A stretch of 64,000 nucleotides of DNA from Halopseudomonas pelagia. Its GTDB lineage: Bacteria > Pseudomonadota > Gammaproteobacteria > Pseudomonadales > Pseudomonadaceae. The notes under the pieces are model-generated. The model was given only the letters and a program-made list of their open reading frames with translations. It had not been told where the DNA came from and did no database searches. Made by a program: the position numbers and the translations under genes. The first letter of the stretch is position 1; every line of letters begins with the position of its first letter. Positions 16,386 through 25,006 of this stretch are shown here, piece after piece. The stretch lies in assembly GCF_009497895.1 (NCBI RefSeq), contig NZ_CP033116.1, positions 3,410,001 through 3,474,000 on the forward strand, written 5' to 3'.

Positions 16386-18203
16386 TTAGAAGTTGACGCT
16401 GACGCTTGCCGACAGGAAGTCGCGATCTACGTTGGTGTTGTACTTACCATCGAAGAAATCGGTATAGCTCAGGCTGGCGCTGTATTTGTTAGCGAAATCG
16501 GCGTTCAAACCGAGGCTTACGGCTTTGGCATTTTCAGTAAAGTTCGGGCCATAACCATCAACGTCGTGTGACCAGGTCACGCTTGGGCTCAGGTTGATAC
16601 CAGCGAACACGTTGCTGTAATCCAGAGCAGCGCGCAGGCGGTAGCCAGAGGACCATTCGGTGTAGAAGCCATCGTTTTCACACCAGCTTTCTGCGTTGGG
16701 TGAACCACCGACCGGGGTGCCCTGGAAGGACGAACACTGGCCAGCTACTACACCCGGAGGACCTTCGTCACCTTCAACGTAGGGGCTTTGGCCAAACAGT
16801 GAGTCACGACCAAACTTGGTAGTGTCGCCCAGACCACCGATGTAGTTCACACCAGCTTCACCCACCAACGACAAACGGCTTGCGCCAAGTACGCGTTCGA
16901 TAAAGTGAATGGCGGTAACCTGCGCCTGGTAGAACTCCTTACGTACGTAACCGGGAACTTCGTCGCCAATACTGCCCAGGCCCAAAGCCAATCCACGGTG
17001 CGTGTTGTCCTGACCAGTGGCCGGGTTGACCAGTGCCATACGGCTTTGGTCACCGGTGCTGATCTGCATTGGCATGTTTGGACGGTAGCTGACCTCACCG
17101 CTCAGCGCAGTACCACCAACGTTGGTAGCAAAGCTCACGCCGTACAGGCGAATGTCTTCAGGATATTCGAAGAAATAACCTGCTGGACCAGAGCCTTGAC
17201 CATCGTAACCGGCAATCGGGGTACCCGCACCCGGTGGAAGACCAACAACGCTGGAGTAGAACGGAGCGCGGCTATGGTAGTTCATGGCATAGAAGCCGAA
17301 CTCGGTATCATTCAGAGCCGCCGCGTAATAACGGAATGCCACACCAAATTGACCGCTGTCACTCGCATCTTCATCTTTCTTGGCACGAACAATGGTTAGA
17401 GCCGATGGCTGCTCACCTTGAGGATTATCCACGCCGGCCACTACCAGACGATCGTTACAACCTGTCGCCAGGGTGTCTGAACCGTAGAAAGTACCGCAGT
17501 TGTCGATCGCGAATGGAGCCCATTTCAACTGGTAGAAAGCTTCCATGGACAGGTTGTCTGTCAGGCCCTGGGAGATGTACAACATCTCGACAGGCAGCAG
17601 ACCTTCCTTGATTTCCGCGCCTGGGCGACGGAAAGCGGCTACGTCAACAGGGTTGATCGAGTTGATGGAGTTCTGGATGAAAGTACTTTCACCCCAGCTC
17701 ACCACCTGACGACCCAAACGGACGTTACCTGGGTTAGTACCGATGGTGTAGTTGTGATAAACGAAAGCATCGAGCAAAGCAGTGCCCGCGCCTTTTACCA
17801 ACGGTGGGCGGCCGGAATCGTCGATATCATAGAAACGCTGGCTGCCGTCTTTGGTTTCAAAGTCGTACCAGTACTTGCCACGGAAGAACGCGCCCGAGTC
17901 GCCGTAGCTCAGTTCAAGGTCATGAACACCACGGAAAATTTTGGAGAAAACGTCACCGGCTTCGTAGTTCTGACGGCCGTCATCTGACGTCCTGGCTGCA
18001 GCCTCGCCGCCATTGGCAACACCAATGAAGCGCTTGTCAGCACTCTGGGTCGACATGCTGGCGCCTACCGAAAGCTGGGAGTCAAATTGGGCTTGAACAT
18101 CACCGATATTGAAACTTACTGCGTTAGCTGAACCAGCGAAGCTGGCTAGTCCGATGGCCAGCGGCAATGCCGCGAGGGACCAAGCATGCATTTTTTTTGT
18201 CAT
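16386..18203 (-). CDS. DUF1302 domain protein, outer-membrane beta-barrel-like (copy 1)
   Basis: A 605-residue exported protein with a signal peptide (MTKKMHAWSLAALPLAIGLA, cleavage after SANA). The body has alternating beta strands rich in Gly, Tyr and Asn and ends in the terminal aromatic residue of SASVSVNF, as in outer-membrane barrels. DUF1302 proteins are distant relatives of FadL/porin-type barrels and occur with DUF1329 proteins. Together the pair may form an envelope uptake or export route for a hydrophobic compound; the substrate is unknown. The second copy at 21325 shares the same signal peptide nearly residue for residue. A divergent AraC-type regulator gene lies upstream. Confidence 0.9.
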   Translation of the reverse strand: MTKKMHAWSLAALPLAIGLASFAGSANAVSFNIGDVQAQFDSQLSVGASMSTQSADKRFIGVANGGEAAARTSDDGRQNYEAGDVFSKIFRGVHDLELSYGDSGAFFRGKYWYDFETKDGSQRFYDIDDSGRPPLVKGAGTALLDAFVYHNYTIGTNPGNVRLGRQVVSWGESTFIQNSINSINPVDVAAFRRPGAEIKEGLLPVEMLYISQGLTDNLSMEAFYQLKWAPFAIDNCGTFYGSDTLATGCNDRLVVAGVDNPQGEQPSALTIVRAKKDEDASDSGQFGVAFRYYAAALNDTEFGFYAMNYHSRAPFYSSVVGLPPGAGTPIAGYDGQGSGPAGYFFEYPEDIRLYGVSFATNVGGTALSGEVSYRPNMPMQISTGDQSRMALVNPATGQDNTHRGLALGLGSIGDEVPGYVRKEFYQAQVTAIHFIERVLGASRLSLVGEAGVNYIGGLGDTTKFGRDSLFGQSPYVEGDEGPPGVVAGQCSSFQGTPVGGSPNAESWCENDGFYTEWSSGYRLRAALDYSNVFAGINLSPSVTWSHDVDGYGPNFTENAKAVSLGLNADFANKYSASLSYTDFFDGKYNTNVDRDFLSASVSVNF

Positions 18204-18294
18204 TGTGCTGCTCCGTTAGATTGAATCATGGACACCAGCAGGCCGGGAGGCGTCTGGCATCGGGGATAAGTCTGTCACGGAGAATGATTTTGAT

Positions 18295-18332
18295 TTGTCC
18301 GAAAAGGACGAATGCTTTGACCGTGTAGGACA
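18295..18332. promoter_or_regulatory. Candidate AraC operator, module 1
   Basis: TTGTCCGAAAAGGAC (18295-18309) and AGGACA (18327-18332) lie in the divergent region 18204-18478. The same pair, TTGTCC...AGGACA, recurs at 23229-23275 in module 2, at nearly the same distance (about 90 bases) from the DUF1302 start, although the flanking DNA has diverged. This suggests a bound site. The binding protein is inferred. Confidence 0.4.
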
Positions 18333-18478
18333 TTCATAAGCTGAATGGCCACTATCTAGTAGCCGCAATTATCTGTTGCGCGGTTTTGCATAATAGGCTG
18401 ATTTGAATTATGTTGTCTTCAAGCGAGACAGATTTCCGCACTCAATAAAAAGAATAAATACAGAGAGAGTTCTGCCAC

Positions 18479-19525
18479 ATGAACCAGATACTCTATCCGC
18501 TGCCCTGTGCGCGGTTGCAAGAAAGAGCTTTTTGGGCCCAGGGAATCGGCCAGACGCTGAAAGAATACGGTAAGTCAGTCGGCGATCTACCCGCTGAACT
18601 TCAGGCTTTTTGCTCACCCGCCGACCTTAGCATGTCAAAAATCAGCCAGACCGATATGAACCGGCTTTGGCATGCTGCAGCTCAGCTTTCCCAGGATGAT
18701 TGCTTTGGCCTGAGAATGGGTGAGGTGTACTGCTCCAATACGCTCAAGGTATTGGCCCTAGCGGCCATTTCCAGCGAGACGATTGGCCAGGCAGTGCAAC
18801 GCATCATTCGTTACTTCCCGGTTTTCAGCACCCAGGTGCAAATCTATTCGGTTGAAGACGACCAGCACATCACGGTTTATTTCCAACCCAAGGGCTCGCC
18901 CCACCCCCTGCATATGGAAGCACTGGTCGCCCACTGCCGCAACATCTGGCAGGCGCTGGAAACCGGGACCATACCTCTGGTGCTGGAAACGCGTCTGATT
19001 GCGGACCATGAAAAAACCCGATCGCATTGCGAGCAACTTTTCGGCAAGCGTGTGCGCCTGGGCGCCAAGCGCATTGCAGTGCGCCTGAATCGGCAAGCGA
19101 TGGCCACTCCCCTGCCGAGTGCGGATGCGTTTCTGCGCAAACGCCTGGATGCTTCGCTGGAAGATATGCTTAACGAAATGCCCAACGTTGATTTCGCCGA
19201 ACAGGTGAAGCAGCGTATTCGGGTTCTGGTGGCTGAACGTGAGGTCTCTGAAGAGCTGGTAGCGACACCTTTCAATATGAGCCCGCGGCACCTGCGCCGT
19301 AAGCTCAGCGAAACCAAAACTACCTATGAAAAGCTGTTGGATGAAGTGCGTATGGAGCTGGCGATTCGGCTGATTCAGGATGGCAAGTTGAATCTGGGGC
19401 GTATTGCCTTCGAACTGGGCTTCCTGGATCCGAGCAGCTTCACACGGGCATTTCGTCGCTGGACCAATATGAGCCCGACCGCGTTCCGTGATCAGTTTCG
19501 GCAGAGTGAGAGCACGGCGCTTTAA
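18479..19525 (+). CDS. AraC-family transcriptional regulator (copy 1)
   Basis: A 348-residue regulator. The N-terminal 200 residues are an Arabinose_bd-type effector domain (LWHAAAQLSQDDCFGLRMG and the LGLA-like VLALAAISSETIGQAVQRI), and the C-terminus has two helix-turn-helices, with MSPRHLRRKLSETKTTYEKL and IAFELGFLDPSSFTRAFRRW. It is transcribed away from the DUF1302/DUF1329 pair, the usual layout for a local activator, and most probably controls that pair. GAGAGAG 9 bases upstream supports the ATG at 18479. The homologue at 23634 is clearly related but more diverged than the structural genes are, so the two may respond to different effectors. Confidence 0.92.
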   Translation: MNQILYPLPCARLQERAFWAQGIGQTLKEYGKSVGDLPAELQAFCSPADLSMSKISQTDMNRLWHAAAQLSQDDCFGLRMGEVYCSNTLKVLALAAISSETIGQAVQRIIRYFPVFSTQVQIYSVEDDQHITVYFQPKGSPHPLHMEALVAHCRNIWQALETGTIPLVLETRLIADHEKTRSHCEQLFGKRVRLGAKRIAVRLNRQAMATPLPSADAFLRKRLDASLEDMLNEMPNVDFAEQVKQRIRVLVAEREVSEELVATPFNMSPRHLRRKLSETKTTYEKLLDEVRMELAIRLIQDGKLNLGRIAFELGFLDPSSFTRAFRRWTNMSPTAFRDQFRQSESTAL

Positions 19526-19557
19526 CTACGTAGGTGGAGTACCCCGAAAACCGTCAA

Positions 19558-19870
19558 GGTCAAAATGGATTCCCGCGTTCGCGGGAATGACGAGGTGGGT
19601 GTGGGAATGACGGGATGGGTATGGGTATGACTGGGTTGGGCGTGGTGATAAGACCGGGGAAGGTATAGATCTATCGTTTAGGGGTAGTCTGGTGGTGTAG
19701 GCGACTCCGCTTGGATTCCCGCCTGCGCGGGAATGACGGTGAGGAGGCGGGAAAGACGGTGGGAAGCGGGAATGGTTTTGGGGAGGCGGGAATGATTGTG
19801 GGGAGGCGGGAATGACGGTGCGGCGCGGCGCGAAAATGACGCTGGAGGAGTGGGAATAACGGTGGAGTGG
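19558..19870. repeat. Hairpin-repeat cluster between the duplicated modules
   Basis: Two full palindromes (at about 19566 and 19711) each start a run of decaying right-half copies (GGGAATGAC, GGGAAAGAC, GGGAATGATTG). The whole gap 19526-19927 consists of this material plus the terminator at 19874; no gene is seen. Confidence 0.78.
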
Positions 19871-19873
19871 GAA

Positions 19874-19904
19874 TAAAAAAAGGAGCCCTAGGGCTCCTTT
19901 TTTT
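19874..19904. terminator. Bidirectional terminator between modules 1 and 2
   Basis: AGGAGCCC and GGGCTCCT form an 8-base-pair stem with A7 before it and T7 after it, so it can work in both directions: for the DUF1329 gene at 19928 (minus) and the AraC gene ending at 19525 (plus). Confidence 0.9.
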
Positions 19905-19927
19905 GTGATTACCCGAAGGTGATCAGA

Positions 19928-21301
19928 TCAACGCACGCCAGAGGCCCGCAGGGCTGCCGGAGTGAATTGGTTGTAGCTGGGGTTGTAGTCGAAATCAGGG
20001 GCGGAAGCCTCTTCAGTGTACATGCCCAGGGCGATGTACCGACCAGCCAGCAGGTCATACAGGGTTTCAATGGTGTAACCCGGAATCTTCTCTTTGTAGT
20101 TGTAGGCCAGGTGACCTTCACCTACGCGCCACAATGTGCCGCGGCCGTCATAGTGATCAGCCAGAGTGATCATCCAGGTGTCTTCGTCCATAAAGAAGTT
20201 ACGCTGAGCGTAAATATGGCGCTGACCATCCTTGACCTTACCCTGCACTTCCCATACGCGGTGAAGCTCGAAACGGGTGTGCTCAGGATTGATGTGACCC
20301 GCTTTCAGTACATCCTCATACTTCACATCACGGCTGGCCATCTTGCCGCTGTTGTAAGGAATGTAGACTTCCTTCTTGCCTACCAACTCCCAGTTGTAAC
20401 GGTCAGGTGCACCGTTATACATGGAGAAGTTATCGGAAGTACGCATGCCGTCAGAGGCGGTACCTGGACCGTCATAGGCTACCTGCGGTGCGCGACGTAC
20501 GCGACGCTGGCCAGCGTTGTAAACCCACGCCATACGTGGCTCTTTCAGCTGATCCAGGGAGTCGTGTACCAGCAGCACGTTACCCGCCAGACGCGACGGT
20601 GCGTTTACACGCTGCTTGAAGTACAACAGGGTGTTAGGCACGGTGGAGGCGTCCACATCGTCCATCTGCGCAGGGTAGCCTACTTCCTCTTCCATCTTGA
20701 TCAGCGTGTAGGAGCCATTGGCCTGCGGCATGGCCTGCATGTACAAACGCTTGACGTTCAGACGGTGACGGGTGTTGTGGTTCCAGACCACTTCAGCGCC
20801 AGACTTGGGAATCGGGAAGGCGAATGTACCGTGAGAGAAGTTCTCGATACCGTCGCCGCCATTGACCAGCTTGGCCTGGCCAGCGGTTTCCTTGACCTGG
20901 TCATAGACTTCCTGCGGGTAACCCACAGTACGATGGCTCTTGTAGATCGGCATCTGGAACGTTTCCGGATAGCGTTCAAACAAGGCGATCTGGCCTGGGG
21001 TCAGGTTCTCGTTGTGCTCCTGGTAGTTCTGAGCGGTGATAACAAACTCAGGCTGCTCATCAGCAAAGGGGTCTTCCTGAAAACCGTCTGCCAGGGACTG
21101 ACCTGCGTCAGTTCCCAGGCCACCAGTCCACTCGGGAATAGTGCCTGCAGCGTTGCCGGCTTTCTCGGCGCCGATTGGAGTCAGGGTGTTACCCAGGCTG
21201 TTGATTTCTTCTTGCGTCAGGCTCTGGGCCATAACGCTGGACGCCAGCAGGCTTAACGCCAGACCACCAGCACCCAATAGAGTTTTTTGCATACGGATCA
21301 T
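19928..21301 (-). CDS. DUF1329 domain protein (copy 2)
   Basis: A 457-residue paralogue of the protein at 14988, identical in length and near-identical over long stretches, with the same signal peptide core (KTLLGAGGLALSLLAS, cleavage after VMA). Differences concentrate in the first 100 residues after the signal peptide (SLADGFQEDPFADEQPEF against KLGDNFSSNPFPDEQPEF) and in scattered sites. Like copy 1 it should act in the envelope together with its DUF1302 partner, 23 bases upstream. GGAG precedes the ATG. The high similarity indicates a recent or gene-converted duplication; the biochemical function remains unknown. Confidence 0.9.
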   Translation of the reverse strand: MIRMQKTLLGAGGLALSLLASSVMAQSLTQEEINSLGNTLTPIGAEKAGNAAGTIPEWTGGLGTDAGQSLADGFQEDPFADEQPEFVITAQNYQEHNENLTPGQIALFERYPETFQMPIYKSHRTVGYPQEVYDQVKETAGQAKLVNGGDGIENFSHGTFAFPIPKSGAEVVWNHNTRHRLNVKRLYMQAMPQANGSYTLIKMEEEVGYPAQMDDVDASTVPNTLLYFKQRVNAPSRLAGNVLLVHDSLDQLKEPRMAWVYNAGQRRVRRAPQVAYDGPGTASDGMRTSDNFSMYNGAPDRYNWELVGKKEVYIPYNSGKMASRDVKYEDVLKAGHINPEHTRFELHRVWEVQGKVKDGQRHIYAQRNFFMDEDTWMITLADHYDGRGTLWRVGEGHLAYNYKEKIPGYTIETLYDLLAGRYIALGMYTEEASAPDFDYNPSYNQFTPAALRASGVR

Positions 21302-21324
21302 TATTTTTATCTCCTGTTGCCTGT

Positions 21325-23139
21325 TTAGAAGTTCATACCAACGCTGACGGCGGCAAAGTCGCGATCAACCAGGGTGTTGTACTTGCCATCAAAGAAGTTG
21401 GTGTAGCTCAGGCTGGCGTTGTACTTGTTGGCGTAATCGGCTGCGAGGCCGAGGCTGACAGACTTGGCATCTTCTTGGAAGCTTGGGCCATAACCTTCAA
21501 CGTCATGTGACCAGGCGACGCTTGGGCTCAAGTTGACACCGGCAAAGACGTTGCTGTATTCCAGAGCGGCGCGTGCGCGATAGCCCCAGGAGAAGTCAGT
21601 GTAAAAGCCGTCGGTCTCACACCAGCTATTTGCTTTTGAGCTGTTGGCTGCATCCGCTTGGGAAGAGCAGCTGCCATCGGCAAATGGGCTTTGACCGAAC
21701 AGTGAATCACGACCGTACTTGGTCTCGCCCGGAGCACTGCTGATGCCACCAATATGCGCTGCACCAATCTCACCTACGAGTGACAGACGGCTAGCACCCA
21801 GAACGCGATCAATGAAGTGAACAGCAGTCATTTGAGCCTGGACATATTCCTTGCGGTCATAGCCCTGGATGTAATCGCCGGCGCTGTACACCACATCACG
21901 ATGGATGTTGTTGGAGTTCAACAGTGCGTTACGGCTCATGTCGCCGGTGTTGATCTGCATCGGCATATTGGGACGGTAGCTGATTTCGCCGGCCAGAGTT
22001 GCCGGGCCAACCATGGTCTGGAAGCTCATGCCATAAAGACGGATATCTTCCGGGTATTCAAAGAAATAACCGGCGGCACCCTGGGCGCCATCAATACCCT
22101 GGACCGGACCGCCCTGACCCGTCAAAAGACCGGCAAAACGGTTGGAGTAGTTTGGCGAGCGGCTATGGTAGTTCATAGCGTAGAAGCCGAACTCTGTATC
22201 GTTCAGCGCCGCTGCGTAATAACGCATCGCTACACCGAACTGACCATCGTCACGGGCGTCCTTATCTTTCTCTGAACGCACAATATAGTTGGCGATGCCG
22301 GGTACGCCGAACCCACCAGTAAGTGCGTCACCCTGTGGAAAATCGCTTTGATTCACGACCAGACGGTCAGTACAGCCCTTCGCAACAGTATCGCTACCAA
22401 AGAAGGTGCCACAGTTATCAACAACGGTAGGTGCCCATTTCAGCTGATAGAAGGCTTCCATGGTCAGGTTTTCGGTCAAACCCTGAGAGAAATACAACAT
22501 CTCTACCGGGATCAGACCTTCCTTGATTTCCGCGCCAGGGCGGCGGAATGCTGAGACGTCTACCGGGTTGATGGAGTTGATTGAGTTCTGAATAAAGGTA
22601 CTTTCACCCCAGCTCACAACCTGACGACCCAAACGCACGTTGCCTGGGTTATTGCCGATGGAGTAGTTGTGATAAACGAACGCGTCCAGCAGTTCTACGC
22701 CGGAACCTTTTTGCAACGGGTTACGACCGGAATCGTCGATATCATAGAAACGCTGGCTGCCGTCTTTGGTTTCAAAGTCGTACCAGTAGTTGCCACGGAA
22801 GAACGCACCGGAGTCGCCGTAACGCAGCTCAAGATCATGCGAACCTTTGAAAATCTTGGAGAAGATATCGCCGCTTTCATAGTTCAGACGGCCGTCATCT
22901 GAAGTACGAGCTACGGCCTGCCCACCTTGGTTCACACCATCGATAGAAGTGCCGTAATGGATGAATCGCTTGTCCGCATCAGTGGTCGACATGCTGGCGC
23001 CAATCGACATCTGCGAATCAAACTGACCCTGTATTTCGCCGATATTAAAGTTAGCTGCGTTTGCAGAACCTGTGAAACTGGCCAGGCCGATAGCCAGTGG
23101 CAAGGCCGCGAGCGACCAAGCATGCATTTTTTTTGTCAT
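21325..23139 (-). CDS. DUF1302 domain protein, outer-membrane beta-barrel-like (copy 2)
   Basis: A 604-residue paralogue of the protein at 16386, with the same exported N-terminus (MTKKMHAWSLAALPLAIGLA) and a terminal aromatic residue (SVGMNF). Variable spots fall in the loops, for example around residues 45-65 and 480-510, while strand segments such as YDFETKDGSQRFYDIDDSGR are kept. Loop divergence on a conserved barrel is what one expects if the two copies handle different ligands; that is inference. It is divergently transcribed from the AraC gene at 23634 across a 494-base gap that contains the shared inverted motif but no evident gene. Confidence 0.9.
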   Translation of the reverse strand: MTKKMHAWSLAALPLAIGLASFTGSANAANFNIGEIQGQFDSQMSIGASMSTTDADKRFIHYGTSIDGVNQGGQAVARTSDDGRLNYESGDIFSKIFKGSHDLELRYGDSGAFFRGNYWYDFETKDGSQRFYDIDDSGRNPLQKGSGVELLDAFVYHNYSIGNNPGNVRLGRQVVSWGESTFIQNSINSINPVDVSAFRRPGAEIKEGLIPVEMLYFSQGLTENLTMEAFYQLKWAPTVVDNCGTFFGSDTVAKGCTDRLVVNQSDFPQGDALTGGFGVPGIANYIVRSEKDKDARDDGQFGVAMRYYAAALNDTEFGFYAMNYHSRSPNYSNRFAGLLTGQGGPVQGIDGAQGAAGYFFEYPEDIRLYGMSFQTMVGPATLAGEISYRPNMPMQINTGDMSRNALLNSNNIHRDVVYSAGDYIQGYDRKEYVQAQMTAVHFIDRVLGASRLSLVGEIGAAHIGGISSAPGETKYGRDSLFGQSPFADGSCSSQADAANSSKANSWCETDGFYTDFSWGYRARAALEYSNVFAGVNLSPSVAWSHDVEGYGPSFQEDAKSVSLGLAADYANKYNASLSYTNFFDGKYNTLVDRDFAAVSVGMNF

Positions 23140-23228
23140 TGTGCTGCTCCGTTTGGGTGACGTGAACCTGTGTATCTGAAGACACGTTCAGGACAGCGGC
23201 AGTCTGGCACGCACTCCACAGTCAAGAC

Positions 23229-23275
23229 TTGTCCCAGAAGGCCAATTTAATTAACTTTTCCGGCCATTCAGGACA
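23229..23275. promoter_or_regulatory. Candidate AraC operator, module 2
   Basis: TTGTCCCAGAAGGCC (23229-23243) and AGGACA (23270-23275) repeat the arrangement seen in module 1, with 41 instead of 32 bases between the starts of the two half-sites, a difference of close to one helical turn. The rest of the gap 23140-23633 shows no further structure I can support. Confidence 0.4.
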
Positions 23276-23633
23276 TGAATTCGCATTATGGTTATGCTGC
23301 CAGTTGGAGATACGGAGAGCCGCGGACAAACTCTGTTACATGAGGTTGCCTGCACACAATGCATCAGAGCGTCTATTCCGGCATTATCCCCCTGGCTTTC
23401 AATATTATCTTGCGCAATGTGGGTGGTGCGCAGGTAGATACCGAATGTTGCGTCAGCGCTCTCACCCAAATGGGTGATAAACAACCTTCACACAATCGCC
23501 TGCTGTATTATGTATCGCACTGCGAAATCCCGTTTCATGAATTATCAGAGCTTTCCGTCGAAAGGGTTTTTGGCGGCTCGCAACAATACAACGTCCTATA
23601 AAAGGTCGGATCCTGACATGTGCCAGGTAGTCA

Positions 23634-24662
23634 ATGAAGACTGAAGGTTTCAAAGCGGCAACCGGCTCGCGGCTTGGCGAACGGATTTTCTGGGTCCCCG
23701 TGATCAATCAGGCGTTAAAGCAGTACGAGCGCAGCCTGGAACACTCGAACCTGATACAAAACCTGCTCGGTAGCAGTCAACCGGGCAGTGGCTTTATAGA
23801 TCAGGCTTCCTGCTCTTTGCTCTGGGATGAAGCTGCCCGACTATCCGACGACCCGTTTTTTGGGCTGCGGTTACATCGCCTGTTCTGCCCAACACCGTTG
23901 AATGCTATTGCACTCACTGCCCAGGCCTGCCCAAATCTGGGGGCCGCGGTGAATAATATGACGCGCTTCTTTTCCATCGTCAGCACGCAGGTGAAGCTTG
24001 AAGTGCGAGCGCTGGATGACCTGGTCGAGATCGTTCTCAAGCCTCAAGGCTCGCCTCATATACAACATTTCGAGGCTCTGACCGGCTATATGAGCAAGCT
24101 GCTCAACCAGTTGGATCTGGACGATGAGGGACTGTTAAAGAGCGTGACGCTGTGCCGGCCGGATCTGGACCCAGAGTTTTACGCTCGGGTCCTGGATGTG
24201 CCGTCCGTCAGTGTGGGCGAGCACTACAGCTTGCAGCTGGAACGCCGCCTGATGGACAAGCCACTGGCGACTGCCGACAACTTTCTGCTGCCGCGTTTCA
24301 CCGAAGCCATGCAGGACCTGCTGGCCACTATGCCCAGCCAGGATCTGGTTGAACAGGTAAAGCGCCGCATTCATATTTTGCTCGGCTCTGGCGACATGTC
24401 CGAGGACCGGGTGGCCGGGCCGATGAACATCAGCCCGCGCCATTTGCGCCGTAAATTGAGCCAGGAAGGCACTTCGTACGAGCAGTTGGTTGACGAAGTG
24501 CGGCGTGAATCAGCCATTCGCATGATTGGTGAGGGCCAGCTGTCGTTGACCAGTATCGCTTATGAGTTGGGGTTTCTGGATCCCAGTAGTTTTACTCGGG
24601 CTTTTCGGCGCTGGACGGATATGAGCCCGACTGCGTTTAAAAGGCAGTTGGGGAAGCCTTAG
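23634..24662 (+). CDS. AraC-family transcriptional regulator (copy 2)
   Basis: A 342-residue paralogue of the regulator at 18479: an N-terminal Arabinose_bd-type domain (SCSLLWDEAARLSDDPFFGL) and C-terminal helix-turn-helices (ISPRHLRRKLSQEGTSYEQL and IAYELGFLDPSSFTRAFRRW). The DNA-recognition helices are almost the same in the two copies while the effector domain has drifted, which suggests that both could bind related sites but respond to different signals. It faces away from the DUF1302/DUF1329 copy 2 genes. A hairpin-repeat array follows the stop codon. Confidence 0.92.
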   Translation: MKTEGFKAATGSRLGERIFWVPVINQALKQYERSLEHSNLIQNLLGSSQPGSGFIDQASCSLLWDEAARLSDDPFFGLRLHRLFCPTPLNAIALTAQACPNLGAAVNNMTRFFSIVSTQVKLEVRALDDLVEIVLKPQGSPHIQHFEALTGYMSKLLNQLDLDDEGLLKSVTLCRPDLDPEFYARVLDVPSVSVGEHYSLQLERRLMDKPLATADNFLLPRFTEAMQDLLATMPSQDLVEQVKRRIHILLGSGDMSEDRVAGPMNISPRHLRRKLSQEGTSYEQLVDEVRRESAIRMIGEGQLSLTSIAYELGFLDPSSFTRAFRRWTDMSPTAFKRQLGKP

Positions 24663-24685
24663 GTAGATGCGAGTGAGTTCTGAAA

Positions 24686-24948
24686 GTCAGCATGGATTCC
24701 CGCCTGCGCGGGAATGACGGGGGCGGGAATGACGGGGTGGCGGTGGGAGTCGCGGGATTAAGTCGGGAAGCCGGGCCGAGCCTGGGAAGGCTGACCGGGG
24801 TAGGGATTGAGGGGTGAGAGAGCTCCCCAGAGGCTCCAATCGTCACCCCTGCCCCACCGCCGTCATTCCCGTCCCCCGTCATTCCCGACCCACTCCGTCA
24901 TTCCCGCCCCGTCCGTCATTCCCGCGAAGGCGGGAATCCATTCTAGGC
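24686..24948. repeat. Hairpin-repeat cluster, two opposed arrays
   Basis: A forward palindrome with tandem half-repeats (24690-24745) faces an inverted set at 24858-24948 (CCGTCATTCCCG repeated four to five times, ending in a full palindrome). The gap 24663-25006 between the convergent regulator and methyltransferase-like genes contains nothing else. Confidence 0.78.
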
Positions 24949-25006
24949 TCCAGCAAACTCAGCGCTCAGAACTGACACTAAGCCTGCCCAAACCGCTCGC
25001 CCCGCA

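Noticed and set aside
23359..23601. An 80-codon plus-strand frame in the divergent region of module 2
   Set aside because: No counterpart in module 1, odd composition and no clear translation signals; more likely a regulatory region.
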